64,000 nt of DNA from Lunularia cruciata (Eukaryota > Streptophyta > Marchantiopsida > Lunulariales > Lunulariaceae). The stretch covers positions 15,910,243 through 15,974,242 of the forward strand of contig OX419761.1 in the NCBI GenBank assembly GCA_948567375.1, given 5' to 3'. This document shows positions 35,655 through 47,490 of this stretch, piece after piece. The first letter of the stretch is position 1. Each line of letters begins with the position of its first letter. The notes beneath the pieces were generated by a model. The model had not been told where the DNA came from. It saw only the letters and a list, made by a program, of their open reading frames with translations, and ran no database searches. The translations under genes and the position numbers were made by a program.

Positions 35655-37500
35655 CATGCAGTTATTAAACCACGCAGGATATCATGCATTTATGAATCAG
35701 AGCTAAATTAGACATGCTTCCAGCAAGCCTCTGGAGGCCCCTCACGCAACCAAATTTTTGTTTATGGGATTCTTTGATCAATTGAATAAATTATTTCTCT
35801 TGCGGGTAACAGAGTTGCGAAACCCCACAATAAGGCTTAGCATAGACTGGTTAATGAGCCCTGGAAATATACTATATATAAATTCAAGGAAAGAGCATCA
35901 CCGTATTCATGTTGTGAGAGGGGAGTGAGTTTTGCGCCTTTTCCGTACCTTCTTCGTAAAACATCGTGAGAACTTAAACTTTTATAAACCCAAATTGTAA
36001 GAATATATCTTCGGTGTGTTTACATCTTTCTGGCAATAAAATAGATAAAAGTCCTAAAGGATGTTGCTTTTAATTTTCTTGCTTGAAATATTAAGCCAAA
36101 ACCACTAAGTTTTTTTTGGAACAGATAATAATCCAAAAATATCATTCAAAAATGGCAATCAGATAAAATTTAATATCTATACATCTGTACAAATAAAAAC
36201 CGCTAACTGAAACAAAACTGCAACTCCGAAACTATGCATCTTTATACCACTTATGGAGTAACTAAAGACTCGATAGGTTTTGCATTAACCTTCCATGGAG
36301 TGGATAAAACATAAGAATGTTTTATCCTTCTGCATTTTGACATGTCTTCCCGTCCTTTTTGTTATCATGCGAGGTTGCCTTGTTCCTTAAAGAGAATTAA
36401 GCCAAAACCATTTAAGGTCTTGAAACCTATCTTTAGGTCATGAATCATTTAAAGAATAGATATTAACATAAATAATTATAGAAAAATAAATTTTAAATAG
36501 ATATAGGAATTTATTTTTTTAAATAAGCTTGAACGGAAAAAAATATAACAAGTTTTAATCTCTCTATAATTTGGGATTTTTAATGTTTATAAAACCACCG
36601 TCAAATCACTAATAAGTATGTGGCCAAAATCCATTACAAACCTTTTGAAGATAAATAGATACTTTATAAAGCTCATATCCCGAGAACGCTGCAAAGTGAC
36701 CAACACTCTATCTAAGGTAGGAAGTGAGCATGGCTTAGGAGACGGCCATAGCTCCTCTCTCAATAAGTAGGCCAAAAGTACACTGGTGAGAAAATAGGGC
36801 TAAAATACAGCAAGTCTTTCAAGGTCCTTCACACTACCAGATTCTGTTTATAAAATTCCTATTATCATATGAGGAATTATCTCTCTCTTGCGTAAAAATG
36901 AGTTGCAGACAAGGAGATAAGCATAAACTATTGCATCATGAAACCTTGGAAACATAGGAAACATCCAAACAAAGGAAAACACCACCATATTCATGTTGCA
37001 AGATGTGAGTGAGTACGCGTATGTATCTTGAGCCTTGAGCGTATGTATTATTACAAAGAATATAAAAATTATGAAATTTTAAGCTGCTACCAAACTTATT
37101 TCAAAACTTTCTCACTGAATAGTGTGCGCACGCATCGTCCGCACAAAGCAGCGCGTGTGAAATATACAAACCAGGAAAATTGACATGTTAAGAATCAGCG
37201 CAATACAAGGATAAAACTCTTTGAACCCATATCTTCTAGTAACTTAGTGTAGTGTCACCTCAAATGAATACACAAGTTGATACTTCAGAATAATGAATTT
37301 ATGAACTTTAAATAACTTTGATTCCAACCAGCTTTATAGATAGGCGTTTCTTAACAAGTGATAAAGCGGCTACTTCCCATCCTAATTTAGAGGAACAAAC
37401 ATCATCCTAAACTAACGTAATCATATACAAAAGTTACAGTTTTGTAATTTAGTGCAACAAACAGACTTTACCCGACAGCCTCCGAAGACTAGTAACGTTG
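35655..37500. repeat. Run of dispersed non-coding modules (Q twice, then R)
   Basis: Module Q (GCATTTATGAATCAG, CCTCACGCAACCA, GTATTCATGTTGTGAG) lies at about 35660-35960 and again at 36790-37040. Module R lies at about 37190-37450 and ends with GCCTCCGAAGACTAGTAACG. Further Q copies lie near 41310-41480 and 46800-47110. A weak LINE-tail-like piece occurs at about 36345-36390. No gene recognised; the open frame at 36587-36775 (minus) has no known features. Confidence 0.55.
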
Positions 37501-37619
37501 CCCGCGAAGTACAAGCGAGATTTTCTCATACTCGTGAATAACTAACGTGGTTTCGGGAGGAGGACCCCGGGAGAGGAGAGGGAGAGATGTGAGACGGAAG
37601 ATTTATATTTTCTGAGTGT

Positions 37620-38098
37620 TCGATAGCATATAGCATTCGAATGAATAGTCGATTTTGTTTGTTTTTTTAATTTGGATCTATAATTATTAGATTAAAGATT
37701 ATAGAAAATTAAGTAAAAAGTTATGGGGATTTTTAAGGTTTAGAGTGATATTATCCGTTTAGAGTGATATTATCCGTTGAGAGTGATAGAATAAGAATTT
37801 TTAGTTTTAATTTTTTGATTTTCATGCTCAAGTGTTATGGGAATTTAATTTGAAGTTTTCAGAAATGTAAATTGAAAATTATAAAAATTTATAATTTTTA
37901 GGGTTTGGAAAAATTGTATTTCTTTTTATCTGAGCTGGAATGTGAAAGGTTGTGATTTTGCAAGTATAAGGAAATATGGAGAACAGAATCATGTATTATT
38001 ATGGTTATTCTTATATTAGCCATGGTTACACCTCCCCATGTGAGGTCGTCTAGAGCGGCCCGAGATACTAACGGTATGTCACTAACACTTTACCTCAC
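37620..38098 (+). mobile_element. 5' fragment of a second RLE LINE
   Basis: Aligns with the 5' UTR and first 40 or so codons of the LINE at 35641-35200 but on the opposite strand: TTTAGAGTGATATTATCCG repeats, GGGAATTTAATTTGAA, TTGTGATTTTGCA and TTAGCCATGGTTACACC (the start-codon region). Homology stops at TTTACCTCAC (38098), inside the zinc-finger codons. The zinc-finger cysteines are lost. Possession of the 5' end without the 3' end is unusual for a LINE. Confidence 0.75.
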
Positions 38099-39150
38099 AA
38101 TATTTGATTTGCTTCATGACTGAACTAAAGTTTTGGAAAGAGTTTTGGAAAGAAAAGCATATTTTTTCTATCTTAACTTCATGTTGAGCAAATATTAAAG
38201 ATGTCTATATTTTAAATGAGGATTGTCTAACTATATTCTTATGTAGGTCACAAATTTGTGGGATTATCCAAACTCACGAGAACAATTATATAAACCTTTC
38301 ACTTTCTTAAGTATTAAAGTACTGTATTGATTGTCTAGTTGAATATAAGTTAAAATTTTAATTATATTAATGATTCACCGCATTATTTCATTAAACTCAT
38401 CGGAGTAACTAGATATAGCTTTGATCTATTATCGATTTAACAACCCGTGTTGTTAAAGTTGTATAAGATCCATGTAGGTACGTGTGTGAACTTGCAGTAT
38501 AGATTCCCAAAATTGTTCAAAACATTGAATGTCTTAATAAATTAATAACAGTTAGATTAAACTTTCAAAAAATTTCAGAGATATAGCTTATTGGTCCAAG
38601 TAATTAAGTAATCAACTAAATTGATGCACAATTGAACTCTTATAATAATCAAATTATTCTGATATCTACAAAATTAATGTATTGAAATGTTATCCCTCGT
38701 AAATACTTCTCCGTATCTAGATCTATATGACACTGAAATCTCTTGTTATAGTTCTAATCTATCTTATATAAAATTCAATAAACTCTCTATGCTTAAATAC
38801 TATTTTAAATAAAGAAAAAATTCAATGTTAATCATTCATCAAATTTTGGAACAATATTTCTCTCTTATATTTTAGAGGGAAAATCTTCTTTGATAGAGTA
38901 TATACCTCAGTAAATAAATAAAAATAATTAAAAAATATAGAAGAGAAACTAACCTCCTGAAGTTAATTTAATAATGGTTGATTCCATATAAGGGTTCCAA
39001 ATTATAATACATCTTCTTCTACAATTTTAATAGTAGAATGTGAAGTTTTAAGTACTGCTTGAGATAAGTCAAACTCTCAAGACCAATGATTACGAAATTG
39101 TAATTGATATAATTGTAATTGAACACTGGGAAGATTGTGATATGCTATGG
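38099..39150. other. No gene recognised; AT-rich
   Basis: Non-coding AT-rich DNA with short open frames only. Confidence 0.5.
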
Positions 39151-39159
39151 CAAATCATG

Positions 39160-39560
39160 ATAAGGATATGTCACGTTTCGCTCCGACACAGCCAAGACAC
39201 AATCCACTTCTCTCCACTCCATCCATCCTCATTTAAAGTTCTGTCTTTTGCTCCTTGCTCGATGTTTCTCTGTTTGACGACTTTCAGTTTCAGATGCTTA
39301 ATTGATTATGGTTTGGTTGTTACTATACGATGTATACTAGTTCTTTGTAGGTGCTACTTATGAAACAATTATGTCTTTAATTCTGCTTATCTTCGTAATG
39401 TTGGATTCGCTTAAATTCCATTAGATGCAATTCATTTCGATTTGCACACCTTCATGCTTGCATTTCATATGCACTTTTATATGCACGTTCTCGGTTCCAT
39501 ACTTAGTGGGTTTTGGATTCCCCGTTCTTTGAACGACTTCTACTTCCATTTCTCAAATAT
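39160..39560. repeat. Module repeated in the HNL pseudogene intron
   Basis: Matches 43500-43700, 43690-43960 and 44040-44140: TTCATGCTTGCATTTCATATG, CACGTTCTCGGTTCC, TTAGTGGGTT.TGGAT, ATTTCTCAAATATGTCAC.CTTC. Probably a leftover of another HNL copy's intron. Confidence 0.6.
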
Positions 39561-39699
39561 GTCACGCTTCAAGTAGTGAGAGACCAATAGCCCTCGAAAC
39601 TTGCTGGGCCCGATAATTAATACTTGTATAATACGGAAGCTTTGGTAATACAATACATTTTCTGCATTTTGTATAATACGGATTGTTGCTGTTTACCTG

Positions 39700-39930
39700 C
39701 ACGGGACCCATGTAGAGAGTCTCCGAAACCAGGGAAAGCCAATCCTGCACCGTCGAGAGCTAAGGATATTAATGACATATTGCCATGGAGGATCAATGCT
39801 TTGGTCTCCTTTTCTGCAATTTTAGTGGGAGTCGTAGTAGGCTTTAAGGTCTCAGTAGCGGCCTTCTTTGGTTCAAAGCGATTAAGACGGTTCATGTTCA
39901 ACGGATCACCGAGGCCAAATATGTATGGGG
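39700..39930 (+). pseudogene. LRR receptor-kinase juxtamembrane and membrane fragment
   Basis: Reads DPCRESPKPGKANPAPSRAK, then a hydrophobic segment ALVSFSAILVGVVVGF and VSVAAFF, then KRLRRF. This matches the end of the receptor pseudogene at 30205-30420 and is better preserved there as a membrane-spanning segment. No ectodomain directly upstream and no kinase downstream. It sits to the left of the HNL pseudogene, so the order differs from block A. Confidence 0.65.
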
Positions 39931-40619
39931 TTTCTATATATAGAACGTAAATTTATATCCTTCCAGGACAGTTCAATCTTTTTAAGACTGTCAACAGTTC
40001 ACTATTTTCTTTTACGAATTTGTCTGTATTGGGAAATTTGTCCAAATTCCACCGGCAGGAAAATAGGTTTCCAGTTAACTTGCAAAGCATCCATTCACTT
40101 AATTGACTTTCTTAACTCATGTAGAATATTGATCTCGAATTACTTATCTTCTTTCTTTGCTACGCGGGATCGATGCTTTGCAAGACATTTTATGAGATCA
40201 ATGAGACGAGTTACTTATGTATTATTGGTTAACTGGAATAGATGCAAGCTATGTTAGTGTCAACTGCCTCAGATAATCAGAATATGACAGACAATGCTCC
40301 AGATCATTCTACTTCATGAGTCACTCTAGTATTTGTTATGGTATGATACTCAATTGAGTGAACTTATTTGTAATCAAGGTGATTACCAAAGGAAATGTCT
40401 CCTTGAAACAGGGCATTCTTTACGCGAATTATTCGCTTTGCCCTTACTTTCAAAAGGAATAATTCTCATATAAGGACTCTAAACTCCCTAAACATTTCTG
40501 ACCTGCAACAAGCACCAAGTTCTACTACACCGAAGGAAGAAATAATATACTCTCATCTTAGAATCTGAAATGATGCAACTGTTTATCATCTTGTTTATCA
40601 TCTTGGCTGATGCTTCTGC

Positions 40620-41200
40620 TTGTGGAGTACAATTCTGGAACAGGGAGCACATTAGAACGTCGGGCCGGGAAAACTTAGTCTATGTTATTTGTAGGGGTTA
40701 CATGAAATAGCCACATAGACAATTGAGAAAGACACGGGAGTTACATCGGTGTTTGTAACATGTTCCATGTGTAGATGTCAAATCTCTAGTATCGGCTCCA
40801 TAGCAAAATGAAGCAAGTCCAACCAAATCTGGTTCGAGTTTCAGCACCATTTGAAATCTGCGACTTCTGGGCTTCCGTGATCGGAACCAAAGAGTTGACA
40901 AAATCCGTCCCGCAAACACACCACAGCAAAGAATCATACAGATTTCCACAATTCTGCATGGCATTTATCTTCGCTCTCTCGGGTTCCAGGAATTCATGGT
41001 CTTCCGCCCTGTCGCCGACGAGCAAGGTCCCGGATTTCCCCAACTCTTGTAATCTCGATCTTCTAATGCTCTGGCGATGGCTCCTGAAGGCTTTCGCGCC
41101 AAGTGGACTGGTATTGGTTTCCATCCACTTACAGAACTTCGAGCTACTTGTCGGGACAACTTCTCCTTCTGCGTCATTTCGACACCTGTCTCACGCTTAG
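40620..41200. repeat. Paralogue of the 30.8-31.75 kb module, single-copy units
   Basis: Carries one unit of the roughly 120-bp repeat (40640-40745) and one of the roughly 100-bp repeat (about 40980-41070). This shows that the two arrays in block A grew from single units. Open frames here are non-conserved. Confidence 0.7.
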
Positions 41201-41309
41201 TTGCGTGTTAGTCGAGCTTTTGCTACTTGGCACTTCCTGTATCCAGGATCTGGTTGCATTTCTTCCGCTCTAATGTGGTAACTCAGATGTTATGGAACTT
41301 GGCTTCATA

Positions 41310-41960
41310 AGGATAAAAATTAGGTCATGATGCATTCATAAAGTCATGCAGAATATCATGCATTTATAAATACAAATATAGAATATACAAATACAGACAA
41401 CAAATATACAAAATTGCTGAAAAGAGCACCACCAGATTCATGTTGTGGGGAGTTGAGTGAGTCCCTGCACTTCTTTTGCGCCTCTCCTTGTAAAAGAGAA
41501 AGAACATGAACACCGTTAAATTTCAAGCCACTACCGAACAAGCCTAAACACATCACTCAACGTGTCTGTCGCATAAAGCAGCAAGGAAAAGATATGTAGC
41601 CCTTAGGGGCCTTTTTACAGGCTTACTCTTGTGGATATGGTAATTATTAATCGAATTCAAGAATCAACTCCACAACCAGATTCTTTTAAAGTAATGCATG
41701 TGTGAAATTTAAATAACTGACTCCAACCAACTTTGTAGACACGCTTTTTTCTAAGAAGTGATAGAGCCTGTGCACACTTGATATTACGCACAGAAACAGA
41801 AAGGCGAGGCAAACGTAGTGCAGGCAAAGCTACAGTATTGTAATTCAGGGCTACAAGCAGAGTCTGCCCAACAACGTCCGAAGACTTTTGCACTATCTCC
41901 ATCTCTACTGTTGCTTCCACTCACTCTTTGAACACTTTTATGACCAGGAGAGTGCACCTC
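41310..41960. repeat. Modules Q and R upstream of the HNL pseudogene
   Basis: Q at about 41310-41480 and R at about 41640-41840, then the CGTCCGAAGACTTTTGCAC block at 41873 that is also found upstream of HNL copy 1 (8397). The shared upstream block suggests that the duplicated unit included the promoter side of the gene. Confidence 0.55.
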
Positions 41961-42698
41961 GAAATAGTACTCTTCCTCGGCCGGCGATGCTGGTGTTTAG
42001 CTCTTCGGAAGTTGAGGGTTTTCAGCTTCCACCATTTGTTTGCATGTCATCCGCGCAATACGCAATTCCCGGGTGTGAACAGGAAAGGAAATCCGAACCT
42101 TCTTACAGGTTTTAGCGGGACGATTATATGAAACTCGTGAAGTTACTAATTCCAATCCTCTAATCAGAATCATCTTCCGCGATTGGTCCACGGACGTAAC
42201 TTGGGTAATTTCAAACTTGATTTCTCTGTATCCGCTCGTACAAACATCCCAATTTTTGGGAAGTAGTCCCGAAATGCTTTCATATTTCAATTGGACATTT
42301 TGTATAAGTCGGATTCAATTACACCAATCAAAATGTGCATATGTTTGTGTTCTCCAGTGTTCCTGTTCCATGCATGTCACCCTGTGAGCTTGATTCCCAC
42401 CTTCAGTGCACGATTACCATCCTGTCAACGTAAACGCTTACACTAGAATTGGATTACTACGTGCAGTGCGATTATCATCGCAGCTTCTAGCTTCTGAAAC
42501 TCACAACGGCGTTCAATTTGTTGCTTTTGGACAGTCTGGTGAAAATAGGTTAGATTTCAGGAATTCCACTTTCAATGGACGTGAAAGGAGGAACTAAACG
42601 CTTTTGGAACATAGATTGTGATACATATCAGCTCACGATATTGGGATATCCCAATTAGCCAATTTTGGAAAAGTCGGAACTGAGTGACAGCACACTCA
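41961..42698. other. Upstream region of HNL pseudogene
   Basis: No gene recognised. Position corresponds to the upstream region of HNL copy 1, with little obvious similarity by eye. Confidence 0.4.
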
Positions 42699-43559
42699 AT
42701 GGCGACCTCAAGTTCTAGGCCCATGACACCAGTTCTCCCTTTTCGCAAACGGGTTGGTTAATCCAACCCGAAAAAGCAAACAGTTCATTGTGTACGTAAT
42801 CTCTGATAACAAAATTCAGCTGTTCAAATTCGAGTTCGGCGCAATCTCCTTGATCATTGCAGCACCAGTTCGGTTCGAGTTTTCTTTGCAAACAATGACA
42901 GTTTGTTGGGTTTGCAGTTGGGTTTTGATGCGGTTTATGAATTATACACACCTGCAATGGCCCGACTACCCTGGAACTAATATTCTTCCATGGTCTTTCA
43001 CGGGGAGATTGTAAAGATGCGTGCATCCAAACGTCGATGCCGCTAGGCAACTCAGCATGGCTACACATGGCTTGTGCAGCATTTCCCTCAAGCTCGCATT
43101 CTCTCAGGATTCCAGTCTCCAAACTTCTGCTTCACGTGGAAGTATGGATATGTATGGCACAGGGGAATTCTTTGCCGAATCTCTGATCGAATTTGGAAAG
43201 GTTGGTCAGAACCGTCCAGTTGTTTTAGTCGGTCACTGTTTGGGTGGAATGGTTATGAAAGAGATATGCCTGAGAGCGAGTGAAATCTCTGGAATCGGTG
43301 GATATCTCAGTTTCTTGAGAAATGGACGAGGACAGTTTTTTTTACGGGGTTGCTCAATCGGGTTCAAGAATGCGCTTGGAGTCCTCCACAAAGCGAATGT
43401 CTTTTACTTGAGTATATGGAGCTCCTAGAGTGAATGACGATTTTATAAAGTTGCGGAATCATTATGACTGGAAGTCATACGGTGCTATCTATGAGATGTA
43501 TCAATTATGCCTTTACTTCTGCTTACCTTCGTAATGTTAGATTCTTTAAATTCCATTTC

Positions 43560-44150
43560 CTTAGATGCATGCAACTCATTTTGCAAAGGTTCATGCTTAC
43601 ATTTCATATCCACGTTCTCGGTTCCATACTTAGTGGGTTCTGGATCCCTCGTTCGAAGCTTCTGCTCCCATTTCTCAAATATGTCACACTTCGGGCCAAC
43701 CAGCCAAGATACCATCCACTTCTCTCCTACTTCGCTCCACCCCACCCATCGTCCACTAAAGGTATGATTGTCCCATTCGCTCTATGTTTCTCCCATTCGC
43801 TCTATGTTTCGCTGTGCTTCCGACTGGATCTTCATATTTGCTTGATAACTCAACTCTGCTGTCATTTTAAGATGCTTAAAATGTTGCTGTTCCACAGGTT
43901 GTATCTTTTTGATTCGATGATGTATACTAATTCTGTGCAGGTAATTTTTACGAAATTGATCAATTTTGTTCCTGCTTTCTATCATGTCAGCTTATTTCAT
44001 TATGTTATTTCCTTGCTTAGATTAACTTGAATTCAACTTGCAAACTTTCATGCTTGCACTTCGTATGCACGTTCTCGGTTCCCTACTAAGTGGGTTCTGG
44101 ATTGAACGGTTTCTGCCCTCATTTCTCAAATAGGTGGAGCTTCCGGAAAT
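43560..44150. repeat. Duplicated module in the HNL pseudogene intron
   Basis: TTCATGCTTACATTTCATATC..CACGTTCTCGGTTCC near 43590 recurs as TTCATGCTTGCACTTCGTATGC..CACGTTCTCGGTTCC near 44048. A third copy is outside at about 39450. CTCCCATTCGCTCTATGTTT is also tandemly doubled at about 43772-43808. The long frame at 43464-44030 crosses these and is not a gene. Confidence 0.7.
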
Positions 44151-45564
44151 AACTTTCAATAAACAAGATGGTTAATGTCCTCATTCGTCGCAGATATGGA
44201 AATTATCCCTGGCATTTCTCATTGGGGCTCTTTACAATTGGTTGCAGAGGCATCTGCTAGTGTTGATATGGATAACTTTTTCATGATTCGAGGAGTAGAT
44301 CATTCTACTAGCCGCAAGCCAGCGGGTGAAACGTCCGACAGTTTTCAACATCTGGTCAATTTCCTGAAAACTATCAGTGAAGATGAGGTATGGTGTGAAA
44401 TATGACAACTTGCATCTTTCAAGTGCTGAATTTGTCAGTATTCTCAATCCAATTCAGTAGTCAGATATTTAGGAATTTGTGATATTGAGAAAATTCGCAG
44501 GGATTCCGTCGGTTTGCCAAGAAACCCATATCCTTGGTATGTATATTTTGCCTCATCTGTCCTAGTTCTCTTTTGCTTTTTTCCACAGACCAGAAGTCCA
44601 GAAAAGCAGCATTACTGCATCATCTTGGACTTCCTCATGGGATAAACAAGTGCGGAGATCATATCAGCGACTTCATGAAAGTGCTCAGGTTGCCAGAGGC
44701 AGGACCAAAGCAGATACTGCTATTATGAATGAGTGGTTTAGGAAAATCGACACTTGCGAAACAAGTTCTGATGAAAGTCCAAAGCCAGTTGTACTATGTC
44801 TGTTCTCTTGAAATTCTTCAACAAACTCTGACTCGGAAAGATTCCTGGGAACTGGTTGTTGAAAACTTGTACGAAGGCAACATGAAGCAACTCAGCGTTG
44901 ATTGCAGGATGAGTGAGCGACATTGAAACTATTGCGGGGAAAGAAAGTTCTACTGATGTTGGGTGATTGTGATGATGCAACCGATCTGACGTATCGCTTG
45001 AAAGGACTCTCTTACGGAGAAGGTAGTCGTTTGATAGCAATCTCTCGAATTCACAAGATAGAAGTGGTTTCGTCGAACATGTTCTCCCTTCCTGTTACAT
45101 AAGCATGCACTGACACTACTCAAAGCTCGTGTTCAAAGTCCCAACTTAGAATACATACCCAAGGAGTTGGTGGAACAGATTGTGAAGACCTGCGAAGGGC
45201 TCCGTCTCATTTTAGATGTGATTGGCAGTTCCTTACGTGGACGGAACAATGAAAAGATTTGGACAGGCACTCTTGGTAGGTTGCTTGAAGCAGGATGTAT
45301 AGATGGAAGTTAACCGGACAGGTTGTCGGCAAAACTCGGAGTGAGCTTTGACAGCTTAGGAGATGAAGGGAAAGCCATATTCCTGGACTTGGCTTCATTT
45401 GACATGGTGCATCGCCAGTATGATTTGACTGTCTGTGAATCTGCGTGGAAAGAGAGAACCGTGGAATGTCAATACAGTTAAGTTTGACCAATTTAGTGGA
45501 GAGGTCTCTCACTTAAATCCGGCTTGTCAAAAAGCTACAACCATACCCCTCACCATACCCGTCA

Positions 45565-45626
45565 GTGGTCTCGAGATCCGCGTCATCGACAACTGAGGGA
45601 TATGGTGACGCGGATCTCGAGACCAC
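45565..45626. repeat. Perfect 21-bp hairpin inside NB-ARC pseudogene
   Basis: Arm 45565-45585 is the exact reverse complement of 45606-45626, with a 20-base loop. The right arm is native (it matches GCGGATCTCGAGACC near 11651 in copy 1). The left arm replaces the bases GTAGCTTACATACA found in copy 1 just upstream. Confidence 0.92.
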
Positions 45627-46330
45627 CACAAGGAAATGTAGAGTCAAGGAGAGGAGTTAGGCAGCCACGCAATGTCGAGGATATTCTGACCGAATACAAG
45701 GTAAGGTGAATATTGACCTACCAACAAGAATGGGACAGTTGAGATTGCCTGCGACATTGTCCTTATCGGGATGCTTTGAAGATCTTCCCGACTCGTTGGG
45801 GCAATTTGTGGCACATAAAGATTTAAGGGTAACAACTTTTGTCATTACAAGATCTGTTTCTGAGTCAGTTGATAAAGTACCTGAATGTCTTGGACAACTC
45901 CCATGTTCAGAGCTCGAGTCTTTTGCTAGTCTACCAACAAATCTCAGACAGCTGACATGTTCAGACAAGTCAATGTTGATGGGTGAGAACTTTGCGCATC
46001 TCCCCGACTGGCTTTGGCAAATTCCAGAACTAACAGACTTAATACAGCAGTGTGATCATTTAAGCCATATGCCAAACTTGAGCTCTTTAGGACAAGTAAT
46101 TAAACTCCAACTTCTCGCAATACTTTGAGATATTTTCGGTGTTTAACAGTCGCAGGTGAATTCTGTGAGGATCGTATGGAGTGCCTAAAATTGGGCCAGT
46201 TGCCAGCGTGATACAAGCTGAGTCTACTACGGTACGATTATTTCATGCAGCTGATGCGAAGTATGTTCATGTAACTGGCCAGACATCTTCACGAATAACT
46301 AGAATCTCTTTCGAGATTGCAGTCGAAGAA

Positions 46331-46790
46331 AATTAGCTATTGAAATATCTCTCGAGAATTCTTCATGTTTCGAATCCACTCTCTCTGAAACATCCTACCT
46401 TAGTATTCCATGTATGGCACTTCATTTGGAGAATGTCGCTAGACTTCTGATAAATTTCTGGCTCAAATTCAATTTACAGAGATATAAATCTACCATTTGT
46501 ACCAATCAGCTTATAGTAACCAAAAGGAAGAAATATACTCGCATCTTGAATTTTTCAATGGTGAAACTGTTCATTATGTGCTCTCGTTCATAGACTGATA
46601 CCTCTGTTTGGGGAATGAAACCTGGAACAGTGAGCACTCCACGAAAGAACAACTTAGTGTGAATATGATTGTGTATCCTCTTTTCTTTCGTTTTCATTAT
46701 CTGATTCCTTTGTTCAAATCTCTTAGTCGATGTACTGATATGAAGCATAGGAAGACATTGTCTACTAATTTCTTATTCTCTCTTTAACGT
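46331..46790. other. 3' flank of HNL pseudogene; no gene recognised
   Basis: Start matches 16070-16200 downstream of HNL copy 1. Short open frames only. Confidence 0.45.
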
Positions 46791-47456
46791 CGGAATCATG
46801 AGGTTATTCTAGCAGGACATCATGCATCTAGAAAGATAGGGCTAAACTACACATGATATGCAGCAAGGCTGTCGAGGTCCCTCACACTACCAGATTCTGT
46901 TTATAAGATTATTAATATTAATTGAGAAAGTACTTCTCTCTTGCAAGAAAAAGAGTTGCGAGACAAGGAGATAAGCATAAAATATTGAATCATGGATCCT
47001 TCGAAATATACAAATATATAGGATCCAGACAAGTAAAGAGCACTACCATATTCATGTTGAGACAGGTGAGTGAGTCCCTGCACGTTTTTCGCTGCCTTCA
47101 GCCCTCTCCCTTTCCGCCACAAGAATACTAACATCGTGCAATTTTAAGCCACCACCGAACTAATGTCCACAACTTGCGCATTGAATTCGGTGTGCATGTG
47201 TCCTTTGCATAAAGCAGCGCGTTGAAAATAAATCAACCTTAGAGGCTTACTCTTGTTGACATTTTAAAGATCAAGGATAACCGAATACAAGGATCAGACT
47301 TTTTGAATCCATAACTTTTAGTAACTTAAAGTACAATCACCTTAAATGAATATTAGACAAGTTGATACCTCAAAGTTAATTGATATGTAAATTTCAATCA
47401 CGCTGACTCCAACCAGCTTTATAGATAGACTTTTTCTAAGAAGTGAGTAAAGCCTA

Positions 47457-47490
47457 CGCACATGAAGGAAAAGGGCGACCGCGCACATGA
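47457..47490 (-). mobile_element. Micro-insertion of LINE 3' terminus with 9-bp duplication
   Basis: CGCACATGA occurs at 47457-47465 and again at 47482-47490, enclosing 16 bases AGGAAAAGGGCGACCG. The paralogue at about 22068 has one GCACATGA and no insert. The 16 bases match the LINE 3' terminus (GGCGACCGCG at 32061) with its T-rich tail. Confidence 0.6.

Larger units (their letters stand above)
42699..46330 (+). pseudogene. HNL pseudogene (second alpha/beta-hydrolase-NBS-LRR copy)
   Basis: Paralogue of the gene at 9274. ATG at 42699 gives MATSSSRPM. The hydrolase part starts after an AG at 42916 (DAVYELYTP, then a stop) and keeps the elbow GHCLGG, with Cys at 43237-43239. The His block survives at about 44300 (GVDHST). 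NB-ARC spans about 44590-45700: a TGA at 44726-44728 lies directly before MSGLGKST, and frameshifts occur near 44910 and 45060. MHD-region and GLPL counterparts are altered. After the NB-ARC exon, intron sequence joins at about 45717 to DNA matching 14752 of copy 1. About 3 kb encoding most LRRs is therefore deleted, and only about five LRRs remain. The intron after the hydrolase exon is enlarged by repeats. Not expected to make a receptor. Confidence 0.88.

Noticed and set aside
36345..36390. Another LINE 3' tail
   Set aside because: TCTTCCCGTCCTTTTT and a GCGAGGTTGCCTT-like end resemble the tail, but the match is short and no flanking duplication was seen.
43464..44030. 188-codon open frame within HNL pseudogene
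   Set aside because: Runs through intron repeat modules, is rich in Phe, Leu and Ser as AT-rich non-coding DNA tends to be, and shows no domain.
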